64,000 nucleotides of DNA from the NCBI GenBank assembly GCA_017591395.1, contig WEDG01000317.1, forward strand, positions 1-64,000, given 5' to 3'. The notes beneath the pieces were generated by a model. It was not told the DNA's origin, searched no databases, and saw only the letters and a list, made by a program, of their open reading frames with translations. The position numbers were made by a program, and so were the translations under genes. Source of the DNA: Schistocephalus solidus. Its lineage: Eukaryota > Platyhelminthes > Cestoda > Diphyllobothriidea > Diphyllobothriidae. Below, one piece after another: positions 36,593-46,499 of this stretch; position 1 is the stretch's first letter, and each line of letters begins with the position of its first letter.

Positions 36593-37628
36593 TTTTATGA
36601 GGCTGAGATTCCTCTACGCCTGCACCGCCACTAGGAGAGACAGAAGGTGTGAGAAGATCGAGCAGATGGTCCAGACTATGCCACCGATTGCTCTGGGCCG
36701 GCAGTTCTACCTCAATGGCCACCGCAGTCGTTGATTCAGAACCCTGATCACCTCCACTGACACACATTTCCCCCGCCAAATTGTCTACTCCACGAACCAG
36801 ATGGCCGGATCCGGGAGGAAACTCAAAGAAGGGTCTCTCCCGACTGGCCACAAGCGAGCTAGAGTCCATGAGACCGACAAGGAGGGCAGTGCAGGAGGGC
36901 CGTTTGCGTAGGCGCACCAGATGAGGCAGACGGATACAGTCCAAGGGAGGCTCAGTTGCCTGGCGCGTCCTTAAGATACGCAGTGCTTCAAAGTAAACTG
37001 CTGCCGCGACTGTTGTTGAATTGTAATTCAGGGATTTTATCACATCACTTGTTGTTCGCGGGTCAGGAACGGTAGTTACGTTGCTCAAAACGCTGGCAAA
37101 TTTGGTGCTCGTGTCAGTACCGGATGCGGTGGAGACGCAGTGGATGTACTTACCAGCCACGGTCTCATCTCTGATGCCCACTGTTGAGGTTGGTGAGGTC
37201 AACGGAAAACGCGAGGATGGTGAAGTGCATGAAGTGGAAGAGGGTGTTATGGGTGCACTACGGTGAAGCAGGGAAGCGGTCGTGTTGGCAGCTGTCGCAG
37301 CAGTCTGGTTCAGTTCTCCACCAAAATGCACAAATGTCTGGTTAGTTACGGATGTGCAGTCCTGGCCGCTCTTCTGAGCAAGAACCCACTGAATTACCTG
37401 TTCTACGCGATCGGCACCTTCGTAGTTGACACAGCCTCGACATACAGGCAGACTGAAGTCAAAAATAAGCGCCCAAGGGCTGCGGGGAAGTTCACAGAGG
37501 AAACATTGGATGCGTGGCGCGGCTGGTTCCTTGTTGGTGTTGTGCTGACTGGCTGAATGCTGCGTCCGAGGGTAAAAGAGACTGTTGGGTAAGAGATGGG
37601 CCTCCTCTCTGTATACGCTCTTATCCAT
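35817..37628 (-). CDS. IRF2BP-family transcriptional co-regulator (C4 zinc finger + RING)
   Basis: This is a 603-residue single open frame. Residues 41-80 form the family N-terminal zinc finger: [20 protein letters not shown], then [16 protein letters not shown], with Cys 42, 45, 63 and 66 as likely zinc ligands. Residues 402-484 form the C-terminal [33 protein letters not shown] and [15 protein letters not shown]. The linker between the second Cys pair and IYCPSG (about 434-455) is longer than I recall for vertebrate members. Between them lie low-complexity Ser/Thr-rich sequence and a polyglutamine run (347-356, after KK). A basic cluster AKRSR (525-529) could be a nuclear signal. The ATG has A at -3 and G at +4, and an in-frame TAG lies 15 bases upstream, fixing the start. 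Family members are nuclear co-repressors or co-activators that bind partner factors, with the RING implicated in partner binding or ubiquitination. The absence of introns fits the mostly intronless family. The family call is confident, the partners are unknown. Confidence 0.93.
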
Positions 37629-38149
37629 GCTCCCCCAGAATGTCTACATGCGTGGTGGTCTCGCTAGTAGACTGCGCATTCGGGACCAAGTCACTCTGCA
37701 AGTTCATTGGCTGCGGCGTCCAAACGTATATTGGCTGCTTTGCTCGACTGGCCATCTTAAGACTGTGATCTGATTGGACACCGCGTGTCTTCCTGATAGA
37801 GGAAGTCACTTTTTCGGAGAATCCACAACGACATCTTATATTCAGTCTGTTGGCCAAATTTTGGGTTACCGAGAGCGCGTGAGCCACTTCTGCAAACTCT
37901 GTTGGATCTTTCCAGACGTTATACCTCCTTAAAGAGACCTACTGGTGTTGGTTAAAGCTGCCGTCCATGACGGTTGCTTTTCATGCCTTTCGGTTAATCT
38001 ACAGAGAACAAGCTATCCAGCTCAGGCATAGAGCCAGAAAAGAAACACTTATCTAAAAAAACGCATGAAAAGGACGAGTTTGAAGCATTGTCTGCTACAA
38101 CCATGGCAAAGGAAGGTAATACTAATAATTTGAAGACAAACGCGTGCCT

Positions 38150-38160
38150 CCTTTTATATA
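38150..38160 (-). promoter_or_regulatory. TATA box, candidate promoter of the IRF2BP-family gene
   Basis: The minus strand reads CTCTATATAAAAGGAGG, a near-ideal TATA box, about 520 bases upstream of the start codon. Transcription would start near 38,125 and give a 5' leader of roughly 500 bases. The assignment rests on the motif and position only. Confidence 0.45.
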
Positions 38161-39932
38161 GAGCCATCCTTTCGTTAAAAAATTGTCACCTTAAATGTTG
38201 GCGACCGCTTCAGGTTTAGAAAAATGCGCTGTAGCCATGCTTGCGCAGCTCTACTGGCAGTCAAAGTAACTTTCTTAGACTGGAACAGACATCCAGAGGC
38301 GAGATATTGTTGCTTCGCCATCACTGGCTATCTTCACTTTGAGGAGTAATCTAAACGTTATCAGCATTGGGCCCCGCCAACCACTTTCACATAGTGGGGC
38401 CACAAATGCTAACTATTCAAGCTTAGTATAGTGACGAACAGCTTAAGAATGTCCCGAACCTCCCCTTGATATTTTCGATGGTCATAAGGGTACCACCATA
38501 GCCATTGATTGACGTTCATTTCAACTCTGACCCTACCTGGCGTCCATACGTTATTTTTCGTTCCACAAATTGGCCCTCGGTGAAGCTACTCCATGTTCTT
38601 ATCGGCTGTACTGATAGAAAGTAACCATCACATACTTGGCAGTAGGGCCTCTTTGTCGCCTTTCCTTGGTCTTCACTACGTATATGATATTGCGATGATG
38701 GTACTCGTATCTGAACTTAAATGTGTTAAGTTTGACTGCGTTCTCGCTTTGTTTATTGACAATTTCTTCGTTTGCATTTTAAAGCCCTGTTATATAGCAC
38801 ATGTAGATTATAATACGTAAAACATTGACAAATGTAGAGCGTACAAGGAATCAATACATATTTTTGACCTTGAAGGAATTGAAGTTTGGTTGGAAAATAA
38901 GGCAATTTTACTGGGAGAATTAGAGGTGTTGGTGAAGCGTCCTAATCGACATCTATTATTTTTGTGAAGAAATAAGGTCCTGTCAAATTTTAGACACAAA
39001 CTCGGGACGCATTAATGGGGGTCTCAAATAGCGTTTTAAACTGCTATATGTGACGACGAAAATTTAGGCTTTAAAAAAATCACAAGGCGGAAAATCAAAT
39101 ATTGTATGTAGAACATATAGTAATTTGTGTACTTAGAGCTCCCTCGTTGATATATCCATACTAGGTATCAATCACGATCCAAGATCTCAGTTAGAACTTT
39201 GAACGTGGGGTTCGGATGGGAACCAATGGCATGTTAGTGGACTACCTGGATGGAGAGAGCCACGATTTAATGCAAGTTCATGCGGAATAGTAGAGGAAGT
39301 TGAATTCAATGGAACTGGAGGTATTTACCTTTCTTTCGTCCAGAAGTTTAAGGTGTCCAACTAGCACTGTTCTCCCATCTTGTCCACCTGACGGCTAGAT
39401 CGCCTGTGCAAGAAGATGGTCTCCGTTGGGTGTGAATTGAGTAACGAATGAACCTGTAGGTCAGAGTATACGCTTCCAGGGACTGTTTTGATTTTTTTAA
39501 CGTGAAACCGTAAGGCTCACCTGCCTGGAATGCTAAACTGTCCTCATTGAGACAGATGCACACATTGGCAGAAATTCGTGCTAATATTGTGAGCTTCCCC
39601 CTCCCCTAAACGTTTTGGGTACCGCGACATTTTTCCAGTCGAATTTGAAATGACTTAGTCTGCCGTTCGCATAAATACTTTTTATCCATCTTCTTCTTGA
39701 AATGTGGTTCCTTCAAATTAACAGATTTACCGTCACTCCTAGGTCACGTCCCAAGGCATGATTGTTAATGTCACATGGCAGTTTGAAAATTTGTTTGAAG
39801 GAAAACAGAGCCGTTAAGCTGGGTGGAAACAACAGCACTCTCCTCATTCTCTCCTATAGCACTGTAAACTCGGAGTCAAACCGACTGGGGAAGAAGAAGA
39901 TTCGGTCGTTGGAACAAGTGGTTTGTTGTTAT
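38161..39932. other. Spacer upstream of the IRF2BP-family gene
   Basis: No exon or repeat recognised. The frames near 38.6 and 39.4 kb show no domain. Confidence 0.45.
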
Positions 39933-40085
39933 GACGCTTCGGACTCGCACTCGAACCCATCATCATCTGCCTCTGTCTCTGATGATGTGTTCGAGTGAGA
40001 ATCCGAAACGTCAAACCAATAAACTTCTTGTTCTATCGATCACGCCTTCTTCTTCCCAACTGATTCCTGGGGACTGGCATGTTTG
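39933..40085 (+). repeat. Hairpin-bearing dispersed repeat with AATAAACTTCTT end
   Basis: Bases 39,933-39,966 (GACGCTTCGGACTCGC, CACTCGAACCCATCATCA) pair with 39,979-40,012 (TGATGATGTGTTCGAGTG, GAATCCGAAACGTC), about 33 positions with four mismatches. The conserved end CCAATAAACTTCTTGTTCT follows, then CTTCTTCTTCCCAACTGATTCCTGGGG. Related copies lie at 4.77 kb (minus), 10.85 kb and 61.4 kb. The layout recalls terminal repeats of Penelope-like elements, but no element protein is present, so that is only a suggestion. Confidence 0.7.
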
Positions 40086-40779
40086 CTTCTATCGACAATC
40101 TTCACTTGGGGTCGCTTCCCCAAGCCAAGGCCAAGGTGATTATAAAATCGATCAATCGGCCCATTCTCTGTTAAAAGTTTACTTTAATTAGTAAGAGTTA
40201 AGTAATGCTTTAAAAAGAGCCTTTGAGACCCTCATTAGGGAAAGGATAAAGCGTCAAAATGGAAATCTAGCCGCCTGCACTGAACTCACTGTTTAACTGC
40301 TTGCAATTTACGTTCGTTGGATTAAATTCTTCAATTTTATATTGACCACGGAAATGGCACTTTCGACATGATGTTCTTGGACTAGGTGATTCAACCGACG
40401 TTTGGCTATCTAACCCGAAAATACCCCACGTGTAAATGTACTAACCTCACTTATTCGCCCGATGACAGCGCATGCCGTAAGACCGTAGGAAAATAAAACG
40501 TTCTATGGTTATTTAATTCAATTGATATGGTTCGAAATTCAATAGTGGTGTAGGCTTAAACGATATGAAATTTAGTTTGGAGATTTGTGCATTACTATTT
40601 AGTGATGGTATATGAGGGTTGTTCCTGCTCGTACCGTGCTCGCAGACATTATGGACAGCGTTCAACAACGACATCGGAGTGTTGTCGGGGAAGTCGCATT
40701 TACGCGATACAGCGTGGTCTGGGGGTTAATTTAAGGAGGGTGTGGTTATATTTCAGAATCACTCTAATCTGGCGGCGGG
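40086..40779. other. Spacer
   Basis: No gene or repeat recognised. Confidence 0.45.
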
Positions 40780-41340
40780 AACATGGCTAAAACGAAGGCA
40801 AGAATGTAATACATGATCCAAATCAGAGAACAACGGAAAGGTCAGCGTGTAATACGCGACCGATGGTAAAAGGATTTTTATTAATGGGGCTAAATCAAGA
40901 AAAGGAGTGACAACCCATCCACTGTTTTCGTTAGCAATCGTTGCCGGGTTATTAGGGCCACACAATAGTATGTTGCCCTGACAAGTGTGCGAATTGCGAG
41001 ATCCGGCGGCTTTACCTCACTCCGACCAATATGCGCGATATCATTCCTAGTTGACCTGACCCTTTTTCATTTGGACCCTTGACGGGAGTAAGAATGAGGC
41101 CCACTCTGCGCGATCTTTCATTATCAAAGTAAAACGGATGTGTTGGGAATCTACCACGGCGTCCTAATTGTCGCCGCTTGGAAAGTTGCCATTTGACCCG
41201 ATACTTCGGTCTGACCTCTCTAACCCGGCCACGAATGGTAACCCTAGGTTGCCGGTCTCCTTTTCTTCATTTAGCCCCATTAATAAAACTCCTATTACCA
41301 TCAGTCGCGCATTACATTCTTGCCAAAATGAAGATCAGTT
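40780..41340. mobile_element. Fold-back (inverted-repeat) element
   Basis: Left arm 40,780-40,965 and right arm 41,215-41,340 are inverted copies. For example, TTTTTATTAATGGGGCTAAAT on the left pairs with ATTTAGCCCCATTAATAAAA on the right, and both arms carry CCTTTTCTT, AACCCGGC and ATTACATTCTTGCC blocks. The right arm lacks about 45 bases present in the left. The spacer of about 250 bp has no ORF. This resembles a fold-back element or two inverted copies of one short repeat. No transposase is present. Confidence 0.75.
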
Positions 41341-41576
41341 GCTGAGGCGGCACAGTATTCAGGAGGCGGGAGAGCGCTTCGAAAATTGCGCAATTAAACC
41401 TGCAGACCTCCTTATGCAACAGTTGGTGCTGAGAAGCGAAAGGAGGGAAACCTTTACGAGCACGAGTTTTGCTGGGAGGAGGGAGAGGGCGAGAGCGGTA
41501 TGAGCTGACTCGCCTTGTTCGTAAATCTCCGCTCGACACACGCACATGTCTCCTCCCCCTGCTTCGTGCCACTGTA

Positions 41577-41733
41577 ACAACAGTGGCGGCGGCGGCGGCG
41601 GCGGTGGTGGTGGTGGTGGCAACAACCACGCGACGGCGGCACACGCACGAATGTGTACGCCTGCACGTCCGCACGCACGACCGCATGCACGTCCGCACGC
41701 ACGCCCGTGCGCGCGTGCGTGTGCCGAGCTCAA
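41577..41733. repeat. (GGC/GGT)n tract and alternating CpG/CpA tract
   Basis: 41,583-41,620 is a GGC-then-GGT triplet run. 41,636-41,733 is a long series of CGCACG, CGTGCG and CGTGTG alternating purine-pyrimidine steps. The overlapping Gly-, Ala-, Pro- or Arg-rich open frames on both strands are composition artefacts. Confidence 0.85.
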
Positions 41734-41867
41734 AGTCACGCAGCCTGCGCGTGCCAAAAACAGTGACCCGGTGGGAAGCTGGCGTTGGTGTTTCGGTGTG
41801 CGACTGATGGCCGAAAGAACAACATGAGCTGTCCGTCAACGCGACAAGACGTGGCAAACGAAGGTCT

Positions 41868-42265
41868 GGGAGGTAAGGGTGGCTTGTATGGCCGCCTATA
41901 AACAGGACTCGGGAAAAGGGACAGTCTATAAGGCATGTGGCTTGCGCTAAATTCCAAAGAATTTATGTTTAGAATTAAGCTGAGCTATAGGGTTGAGTTT
42001 AGGGTGAAGTGTAAGTTTTAGATCAAGGTTAGGGTTGGGGTAAGGCTCGTGGTTAGGCTAAGGGTTAAGGTTCTTATCGTGTTAACTGTAGGCCAAGGGT
42101 TAAGATTAAGGCGACAGATTATTTTTATGTTAGTGTTAGCGTTAAGATACGAATATATTTACCCTTACTGAAATTTACCTTAAGGCCACCTATTATAAGC
42201 AAGTGGGGCAGTTCCTTTGCCCGTATTCGGTTTAGGCGGCCATACGAGCCATCCTAACCCTGGTA
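41868..42265. mobile_element. Short element with inverted ends and degenerate telomere-like repeats
   Basis: The left end (41,868-41,945), read on the minus strand as GTTTATAGGCGGCCATACAAGCC, matches the right end GGTTTAGGCGGCCATACGAGCC (42,231-42,252), with about 70 bases of inverted similarity. Between them are many imperfect TTAGGG-like units (GGTTAGGGTTGGGG, GGCTAAGGGTTAAGG, GTTAGTGTTAGCG). A second copy of the core is at 61,170-61,380, so this is a dispersed family and not a chromosome end. Confidence 0.7.
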
Positions 42266-42342
42266 GTAGAATCAAGCGCATGGCAAGTAGTTCGGTAGAC
42301 CCCGGACAGTCAAGAAAACTTTGTTAGGGCTATTAAACATTT

Positions 42343-42645
42343 TTGTCTTTCTGCTCGTGCCTCGAGTGTAGAAGGAGTCCGACAATTAAGATTTGTGTGA
42401 AAGATGGGGAAGGAGGTGTACGCCTTGGTTCTGCGATGGATATTTTCGGTGAAGAAAAATCCAAACTCCATTACCCAGCATTAAGCGGTTCCAATGTCAG
42501 ACCAGAACTCTGTTTATGGATGGATAGAGAGAAGCAAATGGTGAATAGCTTTGAAGAGCCTGCTAATTTGAACTCCTCTCCGCGTATCAACATAAACACC
42601 GCATCGCGCACACCGATGGACGTGCAGGCTCAAACTTTTAGATGA
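42343..42645 (+). CDS. Unassigned open frame, possible exon
   Basis: The open frame of about 100 codons follows the pyrimidine-rich acceptor-like CTTTCTGCTCGTGCCTCGAGTGTAG, so an exon would begin at 42,372. The peptide (SPTIKICVKDGEGGVRLG, later SAMDIFGEEKSKLHYPALSG) is charged and balanced but unknown to me. It ends TFR-stop with no clear donor. It may be a relic of an unrecognised mobile element. Confidence 0.2.
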   Translation: MSFCSCLECRRSPTIKICVKDGEGGVRLGSAMDIFGEEKSKLHYPALSGSNVRPELCLWMDREKQMVNSFEEPANLNSSPRININTASRTPMDVQAQTFR

Positions 42646-43084
42646 CTGAGAGCTTTTACGTGTCAGATATGTCAAACTGTGCGCGATATCTTATCAGACA
42701 TGAGCGAAAAAAAACATATTGTCCAGATGGAACGCTGAATTTTAAAACAATTTGGTCGGCTGTTAAAAATCCTAACACTCATTTAATGTTCTTCAGCTTA
42801 AGGTCGATCCTTTACGTTAGGGAATGCCATTCAAACTCATAATAAACTTACGTGAAAACTTTCAGATAACTAACACCTTTGTGCAGTTATGAGCGTTAGC
42901 TTTGTTTGTTGAGTTTTGGCTTCGGATGCAGGCGACACAATTGTTCTCGCTCGAAATGCTTAAGAAGCAGATGTGTGTGTGCTGCTGCCGTAAACGGGCC
43001 GCGTGGTAGATGCGCTGGATCAACACGGAGACCAAAGCAGGGAACTTCATGCGTTATTTGGGCTGAGGTCCCATAACAACGGCC
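42646..43084. other. Spacer
   Basis: The second frame (42,642-42,842) is unrecognised. No repeat was identified. Confidence 0.4.
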
Positions 43085-43300
43085 GAACATGGGCACGCTT
43101 AGGCGCAGGCTCATGCCGCACCCAACCACTCCGTGAGATGTGATTTATTTGCGCCCAACCCCGTCTCCGGTCTTCTTGACTAGGTCTTGACGACGGGCAC
43201 AGGCGGGTAAGCGAAGATTGTGGTAGACGCTGTACAAATCTACCATCACTTAAAACTAATTTCTGCACAAGTCCTCTCCTTGTACCACCCTTTTGTCGAG
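43085..43300 (-). repeat. Dispersed repeat family R1, copy 4
   Basis: The minus strand reads GACTTGTGCAGAAATTAG, TTTTAAGTGATGGTAG, CTTACCCGCCTGTGCCCG and TAGTCAAGAAGACCGGAGAC. It aligns with GACTTGCGCGTGGATTAG, TTTTGAGTGATAGAAG and AAGTCAAGAAGACCGGAGTC at 62.3 kb. Confidence 0.7.
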
Positions 43301-43339
43301 CACACGGTGGACATCGTTGCAAAAAAAGGTCGAACTGGC

Positions 43340-43829
43340 GTGGGTGCTGTTCTCAGCGAGACCCGGTTCTCTGGGCAGGGTTAGCTGGAGGAATTGGGTA
43401 CCGGCCAAAGGCAGAGTGACGCGACGCTGATGTCATCTTTGACATCCGTAACGACATCGTTGGACGTCTGCTCAGTCTGCCGCAGGGCATAAATGATCGC
43501 CTGATGAGTCCCCTCCACCCCCAATGACGAGCTCTGATGCTGCGAAGGACAAGTTCTATGAGGACCTGACCTGAATCTGCCGCCTTCCCTACCAGAAACT
43601 ATCCGGGCCGTGCAGCAGATTTCCAGTGGGAAAGCTACGGGATCCGAGGCAATCCCACCGGAAGTCTACAATCATGGCGGTTGGCTGATGGCAGAACTCA
43701 CAATAATCTTCCAGGAGATGTGGTGCCAAGGACAAGTTCCTCAGGATTTCAAAGGCATGACCATCGTCCATCTCTACAAGTGGAAAGAGAACCGGCAACT
43801 CTGGGATAAAACACGAAGGCCTGTCGTTG
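43340..43829 (+). pseudogene. Internally deleted LINE (non-LTR retrotransposon) endonuclease-RT fragment
   Basis: The frame around 43,355 reads SETRFSGQG, matching the N-terminal endonuclease of a flatworm non-LTR element. It is interrupted by several stops and frameshifts through 43,560. Then without a spacer the RT start follows: PSLPETIRAVQQISSGKA, PPEVYNHGGW, FQEMWCQGQVPQDFKG and TIVHLYKWKENRQL. Most of the endonuclease and the inter-domain region are deleted, and the catalytic half of RT is absent. The similarity stops at about 43,828, exactly where an LTR remnant begins. The family is recognised from memory. Confidence 0.85.
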
Positions 43830-43878
43830 TTCAATACACGTCTTGTTTACAACCAGCCTTCTGTGTTGGATACATAAA
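43830..43878 (+). repeat. 5' LTR remnant (3' terminal part only)
   Basis: Blocks ACACGTCTTG, TTACAACCAGCCTT and GTGTTGGATACATAA match ACACGTATTG, TTACAACCAGCCTT and GTGTTGGATACATAA at 47,918-47,958. Only about 49 bases of the 5' LTR survive. Confidence 0.8.
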
Positions 43879-43880
43879 GT

Positions 43881-43898
43881 TGGCGACGCAGTTCAATG
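43881..43898 (+). other. Primer-binding site
   Basis: TGGCGACGCAGTTCAATG begins with the TGG expected to pair with a tRNA CCA end, two or three bases after the LTR remnant. The matching tRNA was not identified. Confidence 0.55.
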
Positions 43899-44649
43899 AA
43901 TATGGCTTCATTATTGCCTAAACCGTTACCTTTCTGGCCAAAAAACGCTCCGAAACCCTCAAAATAACTCATGGTTACAGTGGAGAAAAACATTTGCGGT
44001 TTATCTTGAACTGATTCCGATGTTGTCACCCACGTGTACGCTAGACGTTAACTGTGGAATGATATCATCCTTAAGTTGTAAGAGGTTGCCTATTTTCAAA
44101 GAGCGTTTCACAAAGCTCGAGACAGTGCGGGGTGGAAAAGACAAAAATTTTCTGCGCCGCTATCGGTTTTGACACTCGCCATCCAGGACTGCAGATAAAG
44201 GTAGGCAATGCTTTTCAGCAGTTGATCGTTGGTTGGCACGTTGAAAAAGTGTGGGAATATCTGTTATCAGAGAAGAGAGATTTGTCGTGGGAGAAGGCCC
44301 ATGATATCGCCAGTTATCAAGAGCGCGTACGGCAAAACCTTCAACAGTTGAATCAGTCAAACGCTGGAGCGATGGCATCCTTCGAACCTGAATTGGCTGT
44401 CTCTCTCTGGTGAACACTGCAAGGACTTCATTAAACAGCAATCATCTGTTCCTACCGTCTTGCTACCGTTGTGGTCAGCACCACGTCCGATGGTCAGACT
44501 GTGGACACCAGAAGACAGTTGGCCGGTTTTGCAAGAAAATCGGTCACACCGAACGAGTGTGCTTCTCCAAAAGGCGGAAGAACACTAACGTGCATGCCAC
44601 CTACCCGAATCCAGCTTGGGACGACGAGGCGATACTCCAAATATTTTGA
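43899..44649 (+). pseudogene. Broken gag with CCHC zinc-knuckle region
   Basis: A start-like MASLLPKPLPFWPKN is followed by stops. From 44,132 an open stretch shows the capsid-type VWEYLLSEKRDLSWEKAHD and YQERVRQNLQQLNQ. A frameshift near 44,413 leads into the nucleic-acid-binding part: CYRCGQHHVRWSDC, then FCKKIGHTERVC, where the leading Cys pair of the second knuckle is incomplete. A stop follows at 44,649. Confidence 0.8.
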
Positions 44650-44689
44650 ACTAACACGCCACTACAATCACCCTACACTATTACACTTC

Positions 44690-45692
44690 CGGTGGATCGT
44701 CAGCCCGTGAAGTTTGAAATCCACACTGGTGCAGCTGCCTCTCTCCCAAAAGTCCCCCATCTCCTTCTGGCTCGTTCTACTTTCCGTAGTTAGACTAGTC
44801 AAAACGTAGAAGTTCGAGGGGTTTTACGGCCGAAGTTGAGCATAATGGAGAACCTCATTATAAGCCGGTTCATGTGGTCAAAGGAAGCCAACAACCAAAT
44901 TTCCTAGGATGGAACTGGATAAAAGGTGTGCCTTCTGTGCTATCCTATGTACATTGGATTCGTGTTAACCCGGTCCTAGATTCCCTGTCGATAAAGCATA
45001 GAGAATTGTTTCACGATGATTCTACTACACACTAACGCGACCCACCTGGGAAACTTCCCATTTAGAGCAGAATCCCGGCCTTGGTTTTTCAAAGCTCGGT
45101 CAGTCCCCTACGCAGTCGCACCGGAGGTCGAAGAGGAATTGGATCGCCTACAGAAAGCGGACATTGCCGAGCCCATGTGGTATTTGGAATTGGTGGTCTC
45201 AATAGTTCCTGTTCATGAATCTGATGGTACCTTAGGTATCTGTAGCGACTAGAAGCTAACGATCAACTCAGCAACTAAACTAAATCCTTATCCTCTCCCA
45301 CGCATAGAGGACCTGTACGCATCTCTCTCGGGTGGCCAAAATTTCACAACTGTGGACCTGAAGCATGCTTACAACCAAGTCGTCCTAGATATCAAATCCC
45401 GAGACGCCACAACCATCAATATGCACCGAGGTTTATTTCGATACAAACGACTCCCCAGTTTGGAGTAAGTTCTGCTCCAGGTTTATTTCAATGCTTGACC
45501 GATAACCTCTTGAATGACATACCTCAGGTGTGCGTATACCTTGCTGATATATTAGTAATGGGCCCGTCTGAACATAGTCACCTAGAGACTCTAAACCTAG
45601 TGCTAGCACGTTTAGAAGACGCGGGTTTCAAACTAAGGAAAGATAAGTGCACTTTCCTTGCAGACTTGGTAGATACCCTGGCTTTAACGTAG
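44690..45692 (+). pseudogene. Broken protease and reverse transcriptase
   Basis: The protease active-site motif reads EIHTGAA at 44,716-44,736, so the catalytic aspartate codon is now histidine (44,722-44,724). RT begins near 45,016, with FFKARSVPYAVAPEVEEELD, LQKADIAEP, PYPLPRIEDLYASLSGG, TTVDLKHAYNQ and RGLFRYKRLP. In-frame stops and a frameshift occur near 45,250 and 45,467. The active-site box reads YLAD at 45,537-45,548, having lost the first of its two aspartates. KLRKDKCTFL follows. Confidence 0.88.
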
Positions 45693-45829
45693 ATAAAACG
45701 AGTATCCATCCACTCGAACATTAGCCAAAACCCTAAACACGCCACCTCGCCCAAACAATATTAGTCAGTTGCGTTGATTCCTTGGGTAGGTTACCCACTT
45801 AGTCGATATATGAATCAATCGGCTACAAT

Positions 45830-46380
45830 TCTGAAGCCCCTTTATCGATTACACGAAAAGAATCGTTGTTGGAACTGGTCGGAAGTCGAACAGAATGCTT
45901 TTTAACGATCAAAGGTGGTCTTTACCTCCTCTTCTGTCCTGATTCATTACGACCCCATAAAACCTACTATACTAACATGTGATGCACCCCGTATGGCGTG
46001 TAGGCTCGGTTCTCATGCACCGAATGTCTTCTGTGGCCGAGATGCCGATTGCCTTTGCATCAATAACAATGTCCCAGGCGGAAACCAACTATTCACAGCT
46101 AGATAAAGAGGCCTTAGCGATAATTAATGGCCTACAGCGCTTCCACTTGTATCTTTTGGTCGAAATTCACACTGACCACAAGCCTCTCTTAGGTTTGTTG
46201 GGGAAAAACGAGGGATACAACAAATGTCCTCACCGAGAATGCAACGATGGGCGCTCACTCTTTCCGCTTACACATATGCGATGAAATATTTTACGGGTAG
46301 CGCAAACTTAGTGGCTGATGCCTTGAGTAGGCTTCCCATTGTCGATGATAGCGACCTTGAATATTTTACAGAACTTAGTT
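45830..46380 (+). pseudogene. Broken RNase H domain
   Basis: Frames recover VLIHYDPIKPTILTCDA, then after a frameshift MPIAFASITMSQAETNYSQL, DKEALAIINGLQRFHLYLL and TDHKPLLGLLGKN. The C-terminal KYFTGSANLVADALSRLPI is in a third frame ending near 46,340. At least two frameshifts divide it. Confidence 0.85.
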
Positions 46381-46499
46381 AACGCACCCGTAACCTATCA
46401 ACGAATCAGACAGGGGGCATCAAGAGATCCCCTCTTAAGTCGGTTAAAAAGATCCTTGCAATCGGGCTGACCATCTTCTGCCTCTCCTGAACTTCAGCC

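Noticed and set aside
35758..36600. Plus-strand ORFs across the IRF2BP gene
   Set aside because: Antisense shadows of the confident minus-strand coding region, including a polycysteine-like reading of the CAG tract.
39960..40015. Functional hammerhead ribozyme
   Set aside because: CTGATGA and CGAAAC are present, but stem II between them pairs only over about three or four bases, and the flanking complementarity instead forms one long hairpin. Kept only as a question for a covariance search.
41312..41857. Overlapping 93-181 codon ORFs on both strands rich in Arg, Ala, Pro or Gly
   Set aside because: They follow the GGC/GGT and CG/CA tracts and the high GC content. There are no domains, and both strands are equally open.
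41990..42150. True telomere or chromosome end
   Set aside because: Units are degenerate and short, sequence continues on both sides, and the same repeat recurs at 61.2 kb.
42642..42842. C2H2 zinc-finger-like stretch (LIRHERKKTYCPDG)
   Set aside because: Only the inter-finger look is present. No Cys-x2-Cys and His-x3-His set is in register.
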